A stretch of 64,000 nt of DNA from Simmondsia chinensis (lineage: Eukaryota > Streptophyta > Magnoliopsida > Caryophyllales > Simmondsiaceae): NCBI GenBank assembly GCA_018398585.1, contig JAGTTD010000007.1:35492911-35556910 (forward strand). Reading direction: 5' to 3'. Below, piece by piece: positions 10,697 through 21,791 of this stretch. The notes beneath the pieces were generated by a model that saw only the letters and a program-made list of their open reading frames with translations, had not been told where the DNA came from and searched no databases. Position numbers and translations under genes: made by a program. The stretch's first letter is position 1; every line of letters begins with the position of its first letter.

Positions 10697-11067
10697 CCCT
10701 TATTTGATAATTGGGCAAAGGGTTAAGAATAAAAAGAGTTATAATTAAAAAAATGACAACAACAACAACAACAACAACAGTCCCAATGCCTTGCGGCTCC
10801 CGCAGAAAGCAGGGTCTGGGGAGGGTGGTGTACGCAGCCTTACCCCTTCCGGGTGGAAAGGAGGCTGTTTCCGAGAATTAAAAAAATGACAAAACTGTTC
10901 AAAATTTCTTTAAAAATTAACTTCTCTCTCTTTACCCCTAATTTGGGGTTAAAGAAAATAGGTTTTAGCCTCCATTATCCCTGTATCCCTCAAAAGCATC
11001 TATTAAATAGGGGTAAAAAATTATCTCTCTTTATCCTTATCTCTTTACACTAATGTCAAACAGGAGA
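10697..11067. repeat. MITE with CTTATTTGATAATTGG-like ends
   Basis: The left end ACCCTTATTTGATAATTGGG and the reverse complement of the right end (CTCCTGTTTGACATTAGTG) form imperfect terminal inverted repeats. The inside is rich in TTTACCCT/AGGGTAAA words, as in the related elements at 11310-11685 and 36605-36921. A SINE is nested at 10759-10875. The family resembles PIF/Harbinger-like MITEs by its TTGTTTGGCAA-type ends; I saw no definite target duplication. Confidence 0.6.
10759..10875 (-). mobile_element. Au-type SINE nested in a MITE
   Basis: On the minus strand it reads GGAAACAGCCTCC, GGGGTAAGGCTGCGTACACC, CCCCAGACCCTGC, GGGAGCCGCAAGGCATTGGG and a (TTG)n tail. A perfect 16-bp target-site duplication AATTAAAAAAATGACA flanks it (10743-10758 and 10876-10891). 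It is 117 bp long and clearly inserted after the surrounding MITE. Confidence 0.93.
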
Positions 11068-11309
11068 TAAAAGGCGTGCACTTAACATCAGGATGCAAAT
11101 TGTGACCAACCACCACCATCCCCATAACTAACCATGTCAAGTGTCATGGGCATCCAAATCCTCTGACTTTGTGGCGCAATTTGGCCCAATCACACCATCA
11201 TTATGCTGCGCACTTCATTATTTTTTTAGCACATGGTATAGAATATGGTTCAATTGTGATTCCTTTGTCCAAAAAACAACTGTGAATTGCATTTTGCATA
11301 ATCATTAAC

Positions 11310-11685
11310 CCTTTATTTGGCGATAAGATAAAATGAATAAGGGTAATATCGGGTAAATTTTTAGGGTAATATCGGGAAAATTTTTAATCTTGTTTGGCAC
11401 CCTCCTTTACCTCTATTTATCCCTATTTTCTTTAATCCTTAATTTGGGGGTTAAAGGGGATAGGATAAAATTTTAAAAGATTTTGAAATTTTGTCCTAAT
11501 TTTAACTATAATTTTTTTTACCCTTTTCCTTTTAACCAATTACCAAATAAGAGTAACTTTTTTACTCATTTTTATCCTGAGTGCTCTTAATTTGATATAT
11601 CTAACTAAGGATAAGATATTACCTTACTATCCCTCTCTTTACTTTCCCCCTCTTTACCCTCCTTTACCATGTTGCCAAACAAGGC
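11310..11685. repeat. MITE with CCTTGTTTGGCAA-type ends
   Basis: The left end CCTTTATTTGGCGATAAG and the reverse complement of the right end, CCTTGTTTGGCAACATGG, are terminal inverted repeats. The inside has TTTACCCTT words and CTTAATTTGATATATCTAAC, which recurs in the element at 36605-36921. Probably PIF/Harbinger-type; the 3-bp target duplication is not clear. Confidence 0.65.
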
Positions 11686-12770
11686 ACAAGTCGGGAAAGG
11701 CATGGATTAGGGTATGACTGACTGTCACTGAGCCTTCTCCTTTCTTTACATGCAAACATTGCTCTTCTCCCGTCCTTCTACGTTTATGAGTAACGAAATT
11801 GACGTACATGAGGTTTATTTATAAGTCCAAGCGAATTGGAATTCGGTAGAATAACACACTTGACTTGCACATGTGAAATTTCACCTTAAAACCATATTGG
11901 ACCTAGGTGGAGTAATCTAATAAACTTTTATGTTGAGTCTTTGACATATTAGGTGGTATAGTATACTGGTCTTAGATTTTAATATCGTCTTTCTCATAAT
12001 TTCAATTTGAGATTCTTATTAGACTCATATTGAGTGTTATTAGAACCCTCTTTCACATTTCAGTCTTATTCAACGGTATGTCTCGCCTAAATCCAATTGG
12101 GAATTATATCCATTTCGATCCAACATTAACTGCAGAGGTAATTGAATATCCCTTAGAATTCAATTTAAATGCACCCATTTTTTGAGGACTTGGTGTATCA
12201 CATGGGTGCACATGTTCCTCCGCCCGCTTTAACACCATGTAAAATTTTATTAGATTTTGGGTTTAACCCGTGAAGTTAACATGTCTGAGTCTATTTATAA
12301 GCTCAACTAGGGGTCGAATTCTAAAATCAATTGACAGAGTGACCCAATAGAATTATGTATTTACCTTTTCTATATTCAGAACTCCATGGTAAATTTCTTC
12401 TCAGCTAGGCATTTTATCAAACAGTTTCTATTCATGGTAGTTTTACTCATTTTGAAGCAAAGTTTAGTCATTTCCTGCACTTTGAATTGAAGTATACCCA
12501 CTAAATGCCTTCAATAGGAAGAATTTTGCGCTATACTCAATGTGGCGTTATGGGAGGGATCAGTTTACTAGTATTATGGGGGGTGCTGTGGGCTAGAGAT
12601 CTTCATCTCTGGCTGCAGATGAGCATTTAGTTTAATTGTTCAGATCTACGGTTCCGGTATTGTGGGAATCGCAGCTCACGGACGGACTGCTATTGTCAAA
12701 CTTATACGATGAGGACATTCTTAATCTTGTAAGCTGGTTTTCTTGGTGACGTTAGGTCTGATATCCTTTA

Positions 12771-13099
12771 GGCTTCGTGTGATCTAATGGAAAAAAATTT
12801 CATTTTAAAATATTCTTTTGAAAGAATTGTCTTTCTAGGTGAAAGAATGATTTCATTCTTTAAATTCTTATGAGATTCACACTCGATCAAGTTGAGATTG
12901 AAGTGAAACATTTGATGTGAGATTATGATATAAACCATTTTTCTCTCCGTGAAATAAAACATTTTCCCTTGTCGAGGGGAAGACAATTTCCTCGGAATGG
13001 AGGACAACATTTTCTATATTTTTGGTTGTTTTTCTGAAGTTATGCAAAGAAAAAATATAATGGAGACGAAACATGTTTTCCATCAAAACAAATGAAGCC
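12771..13099. repeat. hAT-like MITE in segment A
   Basis: The left end GGCTTCGTGTGATCTAATGG and the reverse complement of the right end, GGCTTCATTTGTTTTGATGG, are terminal inverted repeats. The inside contains repeated GAAAGAATT/CATTTTC words. The matching place in segment C (about 45115-45125) lacks it, so it inserted after the duplication. No clean 8-bp target duplication was seen. Confidence 0.65.
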
Positions 13100-14009
13100 T
13101 TACTATGCTAGGCAACTAGATATGAGGTACGATGTTCGGCCTCCATAGTTCATGTTCACAGTAGTTTTCCATGATCTGCACCAGGGGATGTGTTGGATAC
13201 CTCATATTACTCCAGAGTGTTACTATGATTCAACTTACATGGCGATTACATTATGAGTTAGTCTGTTTTCTAGGTGGAGTAGTGTCCAACAACCTTCAGT
13301 AAATTTAATTGTCAATGGCAACTTATTTATCTTGACATGTCAAGTCATGCCAATGGTGATGGTAGTTAAGGATCCTTACATTTGTCTGTGACCCCTTGGT
13401 TGGCTGAATATCCTCACCCCTCCATTACCACTTGCCAACAAATGCTCTAACACCAGCATTTGAATTGTCCTATTTTAAATGCTTTTTGGTGGGTGAATTT
13501 GATTCTGTAATTTATTTCTGTTGTATTTATCTGAATTACTAACCTGTTGTGAAATTGTTTATTTTAGACATCTGGGTCGCTGCCATTATGCTTGCCTAAC
13601 TTACCTCTGTCTTGCTGGTTTGGACACTTTTAATGCTAATCACCACCGCACATTGGACAAAAAGTTGTTAAAGATTTTGTACTCCTATACAGTATTTCCA
13701 AATGGAAAATGGAAAGCGAAAGATGAATATGAGAAGGAAAATTGGAGATGGAAAATGAAAACTGTTTTCTGTTTTAAAACTAGGCCTAAGAATTTCACAT
13801 AGGTTTTCATATCATGATCTCGAGTTTCCAATGGGTACTGTTTGCCCGTGATCCTACGTTACCTTTTACAATGAAACTATCAACGGGAACAAGGACAAAT
13901 GTGCAAATGAAGCCTTGATCTAATAGTTGAAGTACCAAAGTTAGGACTCTAGAAAAAGAGGTCCCATATGTGAATTCTCGAAAGCCCATGTCATGGTACT
14001 AACAATTTT

Positions 14010-14285
14010 GAAAGCTTGAGTTGATGGATGAAGGTTGGGGATGATTTTATATTCTAACATTCCTTTCACGCGAATCTCCATTAAGTTTGAAGAATGGACA
14101 GTACATAGACTTATCTTATACCTTGTGTTGAAATTCTATTACTAATAATAGTGAGTGTCATTGTGATTCAAATTCATGATTCTCGGTCAATAAGCCTCTG
14201 ATACTATATCAATAAACCAACTATCTCAAAAGGTTAAACTGATGGGTCAAGACTCAAGAATTGTTTTATACTCTAGCATCTTGAT
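14010..14285 (-). mobile_element. tRNA-derived SINE, copy in segment A
   Basis: On the minus strand a box B-like GAATTTGAATCACAAT follows a box A-like region with TATCAGAGGC, spaced as in a tRNA. The remaining body (CACGCGAATCTCC, TTATACCTTGTG on the plus strand) is shared by six or more copies in this window. Confidence 0.65.
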
Positions 14286-17134
14286 TATATACTAGAAAGC
14301 AGCATGAATGCAGGGACCCTCTCCCTCTTTTTTGACAAAGAAGGATTGGAGGCGATCACTTGGCATAATTGTTTTGACAAATCAGAAATTACCAAAGATG
14401 CCTTCCCTTTCTTCTGGGTTTTTGGGTCTTTTTGTTGGGTGGTGTTCGTCTTGAAAGGAACCGGTGGCGCAATACTTTCTTTTAGATGGTAAAATTTCCC
14501 GCTGTATAGGTGGGTGAGCTGCAATGAGATTTTAACCTGCAAAGCGTTTAATATGACAGTAAGTGAAGGTTAGCTTTGTGTTGGATAATAGTAGTGTCAG
14601 TGTTAGCTTTGTGCATTAGCATTTAGTGCTTAGTGAAGTGCGAATCATGCATTGTTGCACAAATCTGATCAATTAGTGAAGGTTCTCTTGCTTTGGTAAT
14701 TCAATTTCAAAGTAAAGAAGAGAAGAACGAAAAGATCAATGAGGAAAAAGAAAACGAACAAAAGATTTACATGGTATTGCTAATTGTGTTGACAGGCCAT
14801 AGAATTGTAGATATTCGCACTATTTTTTTCTAGAAAGGGTTACAAGAGAATTTCTTCTCTTACAGAGCCACATGCATGAACCCTAGACAAGTATATCACA
14901 TACAAATCCTAATGCGCCTAAAAGAACCATACAATAAAACCAAACTCTATATAGGAAGGCCAACTCTGGCGAGTCTGCGTTTGCTATCGGTTGCACATAC
15001 ACATATTTGAAATAAGTTTTGTCTCGATTTCCACCTTCATTGTTATTGGTTGTGTTTAAGGATTTGATCAAAGTTAGGCAACATGGTTCTTGGTAACATC
15101 AGAACATTACCTGGGTTGCGTCTTGCTTTTGCAGCTTCATGACTACAACATGTTTAACTGATAGGAATCTGGTTTAACCTGAAAACTTATTTCCTTAAAT
15201 ATAAACTGTGCTATTTCCCTCTATTGTTCATTAACTTCATTTTTTTTGGTCACTAGCATTGTGCACTCCTAAGTTATAAACATCTAACTGCAGCTAATAT
15301 GGTTGATAAATTTGTAATATGCAGTCGATTTTGTGTGTTATCAACTTTATTTCTATATTTTCTGCTTATGAATTTTTGGCTTGTGAACTAAATAGCAGCA
15401 TATCTTATAGAGAACTTTGTGTTATTTTGGTTTCCAAGTGTTGGGAGCAGTATATATCACATTGGCAAGTGAAGAAAATAACATACGAATTGAAGACCTT
15501 GGGATAGATATCTTATTTGCATATTAAGGATGGTATGTGGTTTTGGAAGGATTCTCGGGATTAGGAGAGCTAAAGTGAAGCACTAAGGAGGAGCTGACCA
15601 GAGAGTTTTAGGGATTTTAGGAGGATCTTGAGAGAGCTTGTGGGAGTTTTAAGAAGCATTCTGATGATGACCTATGATGAGATAGAGGGATATTTATAGG
15701 GTTAATTTCACGTGCTTGATGTGTGACAGGGTCATGTATTATTCGATATTTATATGGTAAGAACCATTTGTCGAGTAGCATTAAAGCCGAGTAGTTCAGT
15801 TCTTGCCTATAACCACATGAATGGGTCAAAAGGTTCTTAAAGCTTCCGGTATTGATGACCGGGTATTTGAGGGCAGGAAGTCCAAGGGCGAATTGTACCT
15901 GTCAATGCTCATTCTCTCTGAATTTTCCCACAACATCATACAATAGACAGTACCTGGTATTTAACCTTTCTTGCCAATGTTACTGTTGCAATGCCCAAAA
16001 TGATATTCTATCAACAGTAGGTAAAATTTAATCAACTCGAGGTGGGTTTAGATTGTGGAAATTATTTTAGTCTATTACTTGTTTATTGCCTCTACTGGGT
16101 ACTGTATGATCTTTTTATTTCTTCTTCCTGAGCTATTAAAGAAATTGGATAATCATGTGAAGTCTGTGATGATAAAGGAAAATATTTGGCATTATTGTAA
16201 GCATATATGACCTGATTCTGCATAAATTTAGAAATACATTAATCTATGTAGTATGTTATCATATTATATAGAAATTATGACAATGAACAAGCATCATTTT
16301 TTGACTGCCCACTATCATGTGTCTGTTTGTGGATTGATCATATTAGCAGACTCCTTTTTACCATGGAAAGCTATCCCGTTTGCATTAGTTAGGTCTTTAA
16401 GTTTTTTGCGTTTTCTATTATAAGCATTTTACTTGTCATATTCTCACACTAACCCTTATGAAAAATTATCAGGCAAAATACTCTACAATTAGGTGCGATT
16501 TATAGCCAAAAGCTAGATCTGAATAAAAAAAAGATAAGAGAAGGGTGAAAGAGAAACAATAATACATGGATTTATACAAATGAGGGAAAAACCACGGGTG
16601 GTAGAAAACTTTCGCTATGAATCAAAATGGAGGATACAAACTGAAACAACAAACAACAATTCTGATACAACATAACCTATGACTTTTTTATCCTGGGCCT
16701 ATTGTCACCTTCGTTATAACTCTTCATATAACAAACATAAACACCTACACAATGGACTGAAGAATGAGAAGGATAAAGAATTGAGTAAAAAGCTCAATTT
16801 CGGCCAGTGGCTGCTAAAGTTGCTGGTTTTATCCTCCAGACAAGCCATATTGAGTTTTATCCTCGAGATTTTTATAAATTGTACTTCAATATCTTCTTGT
16901 CTAGGGTAGTAAACTGGGCAAAAAGAAGAAAAGAATAGTGAGCATGAGAGAATTACTGTTGTAATCCTTTGTTTGCATAGTGATTTTCGTTGCTCCCCCT
17001 CCATGGACACAGGTTTTGACTGAACCACATAGATTCCAGTGTTCTTTGTTTTGTCTGTGTTTGCCATTTTTCGATTTAGGGTTTGATATTTGTGTGTGGT
17101 CCTCACTGCTTGCTTTTCAAGGATTCCCAATGGG

Positions 17135-17335
17135 CAAAAGCATATACCCAGTGCCCCAAGGGCTCCTGCCTAAGCAGGGTCTGGAGGGGACGGATGTACG
17201 CAGCCTTCTGGTACAGGACTTCCCAGGACTTCCCAGGAGGTCACCCATCCTGGTATTGCTCTCGCCCAAGCACGCTTAACTTCGGAGTTCTAATGGGATC
17301 CAGTGACGGCGTGTTGGTACCCTCTTTGGAAGGAC
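17135..17335 (-). mobile_element. 5S rRNA-headed SINE, copy 1
   Basis: The minus strand reads a 5S rRNA-like head (GGATCCCATTAGAACTCCG, AAGTTAAGCGTGCTTGGGCG, GGATGGGTGACCTCCTGGGA) followed by an Au-like tail (AAGGCTGCGTACATCCG, CCAGACCCTGC, GGGGCACTGGGTATA). This copy has a 10-bp tandem duplication at the joint (GGAAGTCCTG repeated) and a shorter central part than copies 2 and 3. Possible target duplication TTCCCAATGGG / TTCCAATAGGG (17124-17134, 17336-17346). Not a functional rRNA gene. Confidence 0.9.
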
Positions 17336-17544
17336 TTCCAATAGGGATTATAATATTAGAGACTGTTTTGTTACTTGCTGCTTCTTTCTTGTTGCTAAAT
17401 GAAGATCTCCTTTTGGTTTTTTTTTTTTCCATTGATATGAACTATTAAATATAACGACCTACAGAAATAAGGAGAATTTGTTAAGAGACTAAGACATTGT
17501 TGTATAAGCATGCAACAAATTCACTTTTATCATGATCATGTTCT

Positions 17545-17765
17545 ATAACTTATCGGTTAAGTGTCAAGGAATCAACTCTTGCAAAAGTTTAAGTTGATGT
17601 TGAAGGCACAAGAATGATTTTACACGTGAATAATGCACTGACCCATCTTATACTTGGTGCTTGAATTATATTAATACTAAAAGTGGAGGCTATTGGAATT
17701 CGAACTCGTGATCGCTTGCTCAACAATGCTCTGATGTCATATCAAAAAATCAATTATCCCTTTCG
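17545..17765 (-). mobile_element. tRNA-derived SINE fragment
   Basis: Shares TTTAAGTTGATG, ATGATTTTACAC, CTTATACTTGGTGC and GAATTCGAACTCGTGATC (box B on the minus strand) with the other copies of this family. The box A side is degraded (TGCTCTGATGTCATATC on the plus strand). Confidence 0.65.
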
Positions 17766-19013
17766 GCCATGCCCCCTTATTGAAAAATCAAGCTTACTGC
17801 ATAAAAAGTCAATTAAAGATTTTGCAGGAACAAATTGATCTTTGTTTTCAACTAGACCAACAACGTTCACTATTCCATTTTCCTTGGCAGAAAACTTCAG
17901 CATCAATGTGGCCTACGTAGTTACCTCTTCAAGATTTTTCTCTTTAGCATCATAAAGACACCGAAGCAATGAATTCTTTATCCAATTCAAGCGCACTCAT
18001 TTCATCGGGTGGTAAACAGATCTCTAAATCAACACTACCTCCTCCTTCGCAACCCGGGTATGCTGCAACTCTCCCAGTAGCTTTAATTACAGTCCCACTA
18101 CGAACAGCGACTGCTTTTCCTAGTCCAAATTCATTCCCATACATGTTGAATCTCGGTGAGCTTCCCATTATCACAGTATTATCGAATAACACCCTCCGAC
18201 GGTAAACAAACGGAGATTTCAACCATTTATGAACATAATCACGAATAGTTTTATCATTGTGCTCGGCTACTGATTGGTGCAATTTCACTGCTGCCCACCC
18301 TAAATTTTGATCTAGCAATTCACCTACTGTAGTGGTTGCTTTTAGTGCTTGAAAACAGTTTCCAAAGTAGTCCTCAAACAATGGTGGGTCTAGCCTCAGC
18401 CTATGCCTCAGCCTATTGTTGCAGCTCAATATACCTGTCAAGAGAAGAGAGAAATTGAGTGAACAAGGTGAACAAAATCATAGGCTCTATTTAGAAATAT
18501 AGAATTTTTCATTTTTCTTGGAAAATTTTTCATAGAAAATAGGAAACTGCAGAAGTTGTTCAAAAAGCCAATTTCCCATATACTCTTAGAAAAACTAAGT
18601 GATAGTTATTATTGTGTTTAAAGTTTTCCATATTCTACGGCTAGTTTCTTCATGACGCGGCAGTCCCAATGCCCGGATGATCGATCTCCAGACAAGTGCG
18701 GAAAGCGCTTGAAAAAATGAGATTTTGTTGGTGCAGCATTCGTTATTAGTTTTTTCCTTCAATTTCGCCATTGACCCAGATGAGAAATGGAACATCCTTT
18801 CTCTGAGCTTGGGTCCTTCAAGTCTGCTTATAAATTCGTTAATGGAGGCAAAAGGAAGCTTGAGGATCGGTCCATACCCGTCCGGGAACCAGCGCTTGTG
18901 GATAGGCGGGCGTGTAATAGAAATATGCTCGCCTTGTGCTTTGTGTATATCTGACCATACATTCCAAAAATGCCAGTAAGACGTGCCATCTGCCACAGCG
19001 TGATTCATAGAAC

Positions 19014-19472
19014 TGTCACGAACCTAAGTCCAAGACTTGGACAGTTTTGGGAAAGGACCGAAAAAGAGAAGAGAGTAGGAGATAAGAAGTAGAGATTAAG
19101 ATGAGAAAATGAGAGAATTTTAGAAGAGAAGAGAGAAAGAGACGGTTGAGAATGAGAGAAGAAATAAGAGGTTTTTTTTTGGATGATCCTCATTACAACA
19201 ATTCACATGACTTATATAGAGGGAAGGAGGGAACCCACACGGTTCAAAATGCTAACCCCCTACTTCAACAACTACATTAATTGCTAAGGCTTGCTTACAA
19301 GCAACATCTACCTAATCTTACCTACTACTAGTTGGGTAATTGGTTTTATCAAGCAACCGGTACTCCCCCTTGAACTAACCCATTTACTTAATTGATATTA
19401 TATTTTACATTACATATCTTGTACAAAATAATAAAGCGAAAAAAGACTGATACTCTGACACGGAGCGTGACA
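19014..19472 (-). repeat. 3' LTR of the small LTR element
   Basis: Downstream LTR in element orientation, 459 bp, next to the polypurine tract. It matches 20822-21300 over its whole length, apart from small indels and scattered substitutions. Confidence 0.93.
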
Positions 19473-19712
19473 ATCCCTTCCCCTTGAAAGTATCCTTGTC
19501 CTCAAGGATGTGCAACCTCCCGGGTCGTAGGGGTAATTCTTGTCTTCAAGGTTCACTTGCCACAATCGCGATTGGTGGGTGGATCTCTTTGTGCCAATTC
19601 CTGTTCTTGGGAATTGTCTCCATGCTCGAGCCTTTCTCTTCTTCTCCCCGTTCACCCCGGCTTTCTCGTGACCCTTTTCTTGGCCCTTGTTAACAAGGCC
19701 CGTGGTTGGTGG

Positions 19713-20494
19713 CTACTTGTAGTGATGTGGTGTTGGGTCCTTCATGCGAACCCGGTTGCTTCGCAGCTTACCATGCGGCTGCTGCGCTGTTAGCTTCCTC
19801 TTCTTGGCCTTGACCCAAGTGGACATCCCATGATGTGAGTCCTCCTTTAGCTGCTGCGCATCCCTTTTCCCGGTGCCATTTGAATCAAAACCCGGTTGCC
19901 TTGGTTCACAAGTGGTAGCGTTATGGAGTTCTTGAAGTTCCATTGTTCCCCCTACTTCCTCCGGCTCTAGCTCTTGTAGTTCTTCAATGGTGGGCGTCTC
20001 AACGAGGAGTGGCTCGACAAGGGGTGGTTCCACTAAAGGTGGTTCAACCGGTTCCATGATAGCAATCTCCTTCCTTGTATCTTCCTCCTCACCACCCGAT
20101 GGCCACAATTTGCAAGTCGAGTTAGGGCAATGTGGTTCTTCAACTTCCATGGCCACCTTCGTTGTTTCTGGCCATGGATCATGCGGTTCATCAATAATGG
20201 TTGACCCATCAGTGTTGGCTCAACATCATCACGCCATTCTTGAAGTTGCGGTGGAATTTCGAACTTCAATCCTTGGCCTTCACAGTATCGGCTCAAGGCC
20301 CCGGCTAGAGACTTGAGGGAAGACATCAATCCATTGGTTGAACTCGTTGCTTCATGGCCACGGTAATCTTCAAGTGAGACTTGAAGAGTTGGATTGTGGG
20401 CTTGGATGTTCGTCGCACAACAATTGTCGTAGATGCACCTTCCGTGTAGCCACTTTCGTGCACTCTCGGCATCCTTCTTTGAGGTCAAGACCAC
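19713..20494 (-). pseudogene. Unrecognised ORF region of the small LTR element
   Basis: Two overlapping frames: 20033-20494 (153 codons, starting MVLTSKKDAESARKWLHG) and 19713-20156 (147 codons). The second is acidic and low in complexity, with a repeated EPPLVEP/EPLLVETP unit and a basic end (KAKKRKLTAQQ). Frames change between them, so a single longer protein has probably been broken. The N-terminal part might be a gag-like or cellular-derived coiled region, but I recognise no domain. Homopolymer runs of T near 20661-20745 lie between this region and the 5' LTR. Confidence 0.5.
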
Positions 20495-20821
20495 TTGGGC
20501 TTCAACCTTTAAGGTAAATGTTGAAGTGATCTTGATCTCTTCAAGGCAACCATACGAAGAGAAGACTTGGTGGAGGACATTTTCGGTGATAGGATAGAGA
20601 AGATCCCAAAACTTGATAAGGAGTGTAGCCTTGTTGGAGATTTGAAGAGATTGAACGTACTTTTTTTTTTTTTTTTTTTTGAATCAATAAGAAAGGAGCA
20701 AAATTTTTTTTTGTTTTTTTTTTTTAAATTCGGATTTTTTTTTTTTAATCCGAAAATGAGATTAACGAAAACATAAAGGATAGATTGAGCCTCCGATCGA
20801 AAGATGGCTCTAATACCACTT

Positions 20822-21300
20822 TGTCACGAACCTAAGTCCGAGACTTGGATAGTTTTGGGAAAGGACCGAGAAAGAGAAGAGAGTAGGAGACAAGAAGTAG
20901 AGATTACGATGAGAAAATGAGAGAATTTTAGAAGAGAAGAGAGAAAGAGACGATTGAGAATGAGAGAAGAAATAAGAGGTTTAATTCATATATTTTTGGA
21001 TGATCCTCATTACAACAATTCATATGACTTATATAGAGGGGAGTAGAGGGGAGGAGGGAACCCACACAGTTCAAAATGCTAACCCCCTACTTCAACAACT
21101 ACATTAATTGCTAAGGCTTGCTTACAAGTAACATCTACCTAATCTTACCTTCTACTAGTTGGGTAACCGGTTTTATCAAGCAACCGGTACTCCCCCTTCA
21201 ACTAACCCATTTACTTAATTGATATTATATTTTACATTACATATCTTGTACAAAATAATAAAAGCGAAAAAAGACTGATACTCTAACACGGAGCGTGACA
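20822..21300 (-). repeat. 5' LTR of the small LTR element
   Basis: Upstream LTR in element orientation, 479 bp, next to the primer site. It ends immediately at the AGAAC target duplication. Confidence 0.93.
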
Positions 21301-21423
21301 AGAACACCCGATGAAGATTCCATCAACCAGCTCTGTGACTTGAATCGATAGCAAAGGCCTGGTGTGACCATCGTGGTTTACCGCTTCATCATAGTCAAAG
21401 AAGGACCAAACCACCAGTGGAAC

Positions 21424-21784
21424 TGTAAAAATAACTTAAAAATAAAGAAATATTAAGCTCAAGACAAGACTATGGGAAAAGACAATTGTATTATGTAATT
21501 AAGAAATGAAACAATACAACCTATTTATACTAGATGAAGGACAAACCCAATCATCTTCCCAAGCAAAGAGTTACTAAAGGAAAAACAAAATAAAAGCTAG
21601 TAGTAATGGCCATCAAGGGGCCGGTTGGGAGAGGGAGAAGAGGGAGAGCAAGTGACTAAATATCTAGAGGAATAAATATCTACCTACTCACTAATTACAT
21701 AAAGAATATGCTAGGAATAAATACAGATGCTAAAGTATACAAATACAAATACGAAGACATGAATACGAAATACTAATTTCAACA
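21424..21784 (-). repeat. 3' LTR of the copia remnant
   Basis: Plus strand TGTAAAAATAAC to AATTTCAACA, so on the minus strand it starts TGTTGAAATTAG and ends TTATTTTTACA. The polypurine tract (minus strand GAGGGGGAG) directly precedes it at about 21786-21796. It is 361 bp long. Confidence 0.85.
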
Positions 21785-21791
21785 CTCCCCC

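Larger units (their letters stand above)
19014..21300 (-). mobile_element. Small non-autonomous LTR retrotransposon inside BAHD copy A
   Basis: Two LTRs (19014-19472 and 20822-21300) start TGTCACGAACC and end CGTGACA. A perfect 5-bp target duplication AGAAC lies at 19009-19013 and 21301-21305. The minus-strand primer site TGGTATTAGAGCC is next to the right LTR (about 20805-20819), and the polypurine tract AAGGGGAAGGGA is next to the left LTR. The inside is only about 1.35 kb and encodes no protease, RT, RNase H or integrase, so it must have moved with proteins from another element. The two LTRs are closely similar, which points to a recent insertion. Confidence 0.95.
11780..21423. repeat. Duplicated segment A (spacer plus BAHD copy A)
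   Basis: Block-by-block similarity ties this region to segment C. 12400-12490 matches 44870-44950; 13500-13800 matches 45510-45830; 14290-15100 matches 46390-47200; 15300-16650 matches 47400-49680. Part of it (15660-17900) also matches segment B (36444-39150). The spacer has no supported gene: open frames at 13521, 14285, 15319 and 16714 show no domain and are not conserved in the other copies. The segment ends abruptly at the copia insertion at 21424. Confidence 0.8.
17950..21423 (-). pseudogene. BAHD acyltransferase copy A, disrupted
   Basis: Exon 2 is at 17950-18434 and keeps an open frame with DPPLFEDYFGNC, MGSSPRFNMYGNEFGLGK (the position of the BAHD DFGWG motif) and GGGSVDLEICLPPDEM. 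Exon 1 ends at 18639 (donor GT next) and is open to 19013, where it is split by an LTR element (19014-21300). It resumes at 21301-21423 with [16 protein letters not shown]. The catalytic HXXXD is HAVAD, near 19000. About 135 N-terminal codons are missing because a copia LTR begins at 21424. BAHD enzymes move acyl groups from acyl-CoA to alcohols or amines in the cytosol; this copy cannot make an active enzyme. Confidence 0.93.

Noticed and set aside
10755..10780. (CAA)n stretch read as a simple microsatellite or as CRISPR-like repeats
   Set aside because: It is the reverse complement of the (TTG)n tail of an Au-type SINE bounded by a 16-bp duplication; this is a plant nuclear sequence.
13521..17130. 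Several open frames of 60-140 codons in segment A spacer
   Set aside because: Not kept open in the matching parts of segments B and C; no domain.
17210..17330. A 5S rRNA gene
   Set aside because: The 3' end of 5S is missing and replaced by SINE sequence, and the same join occurs in two other copies.
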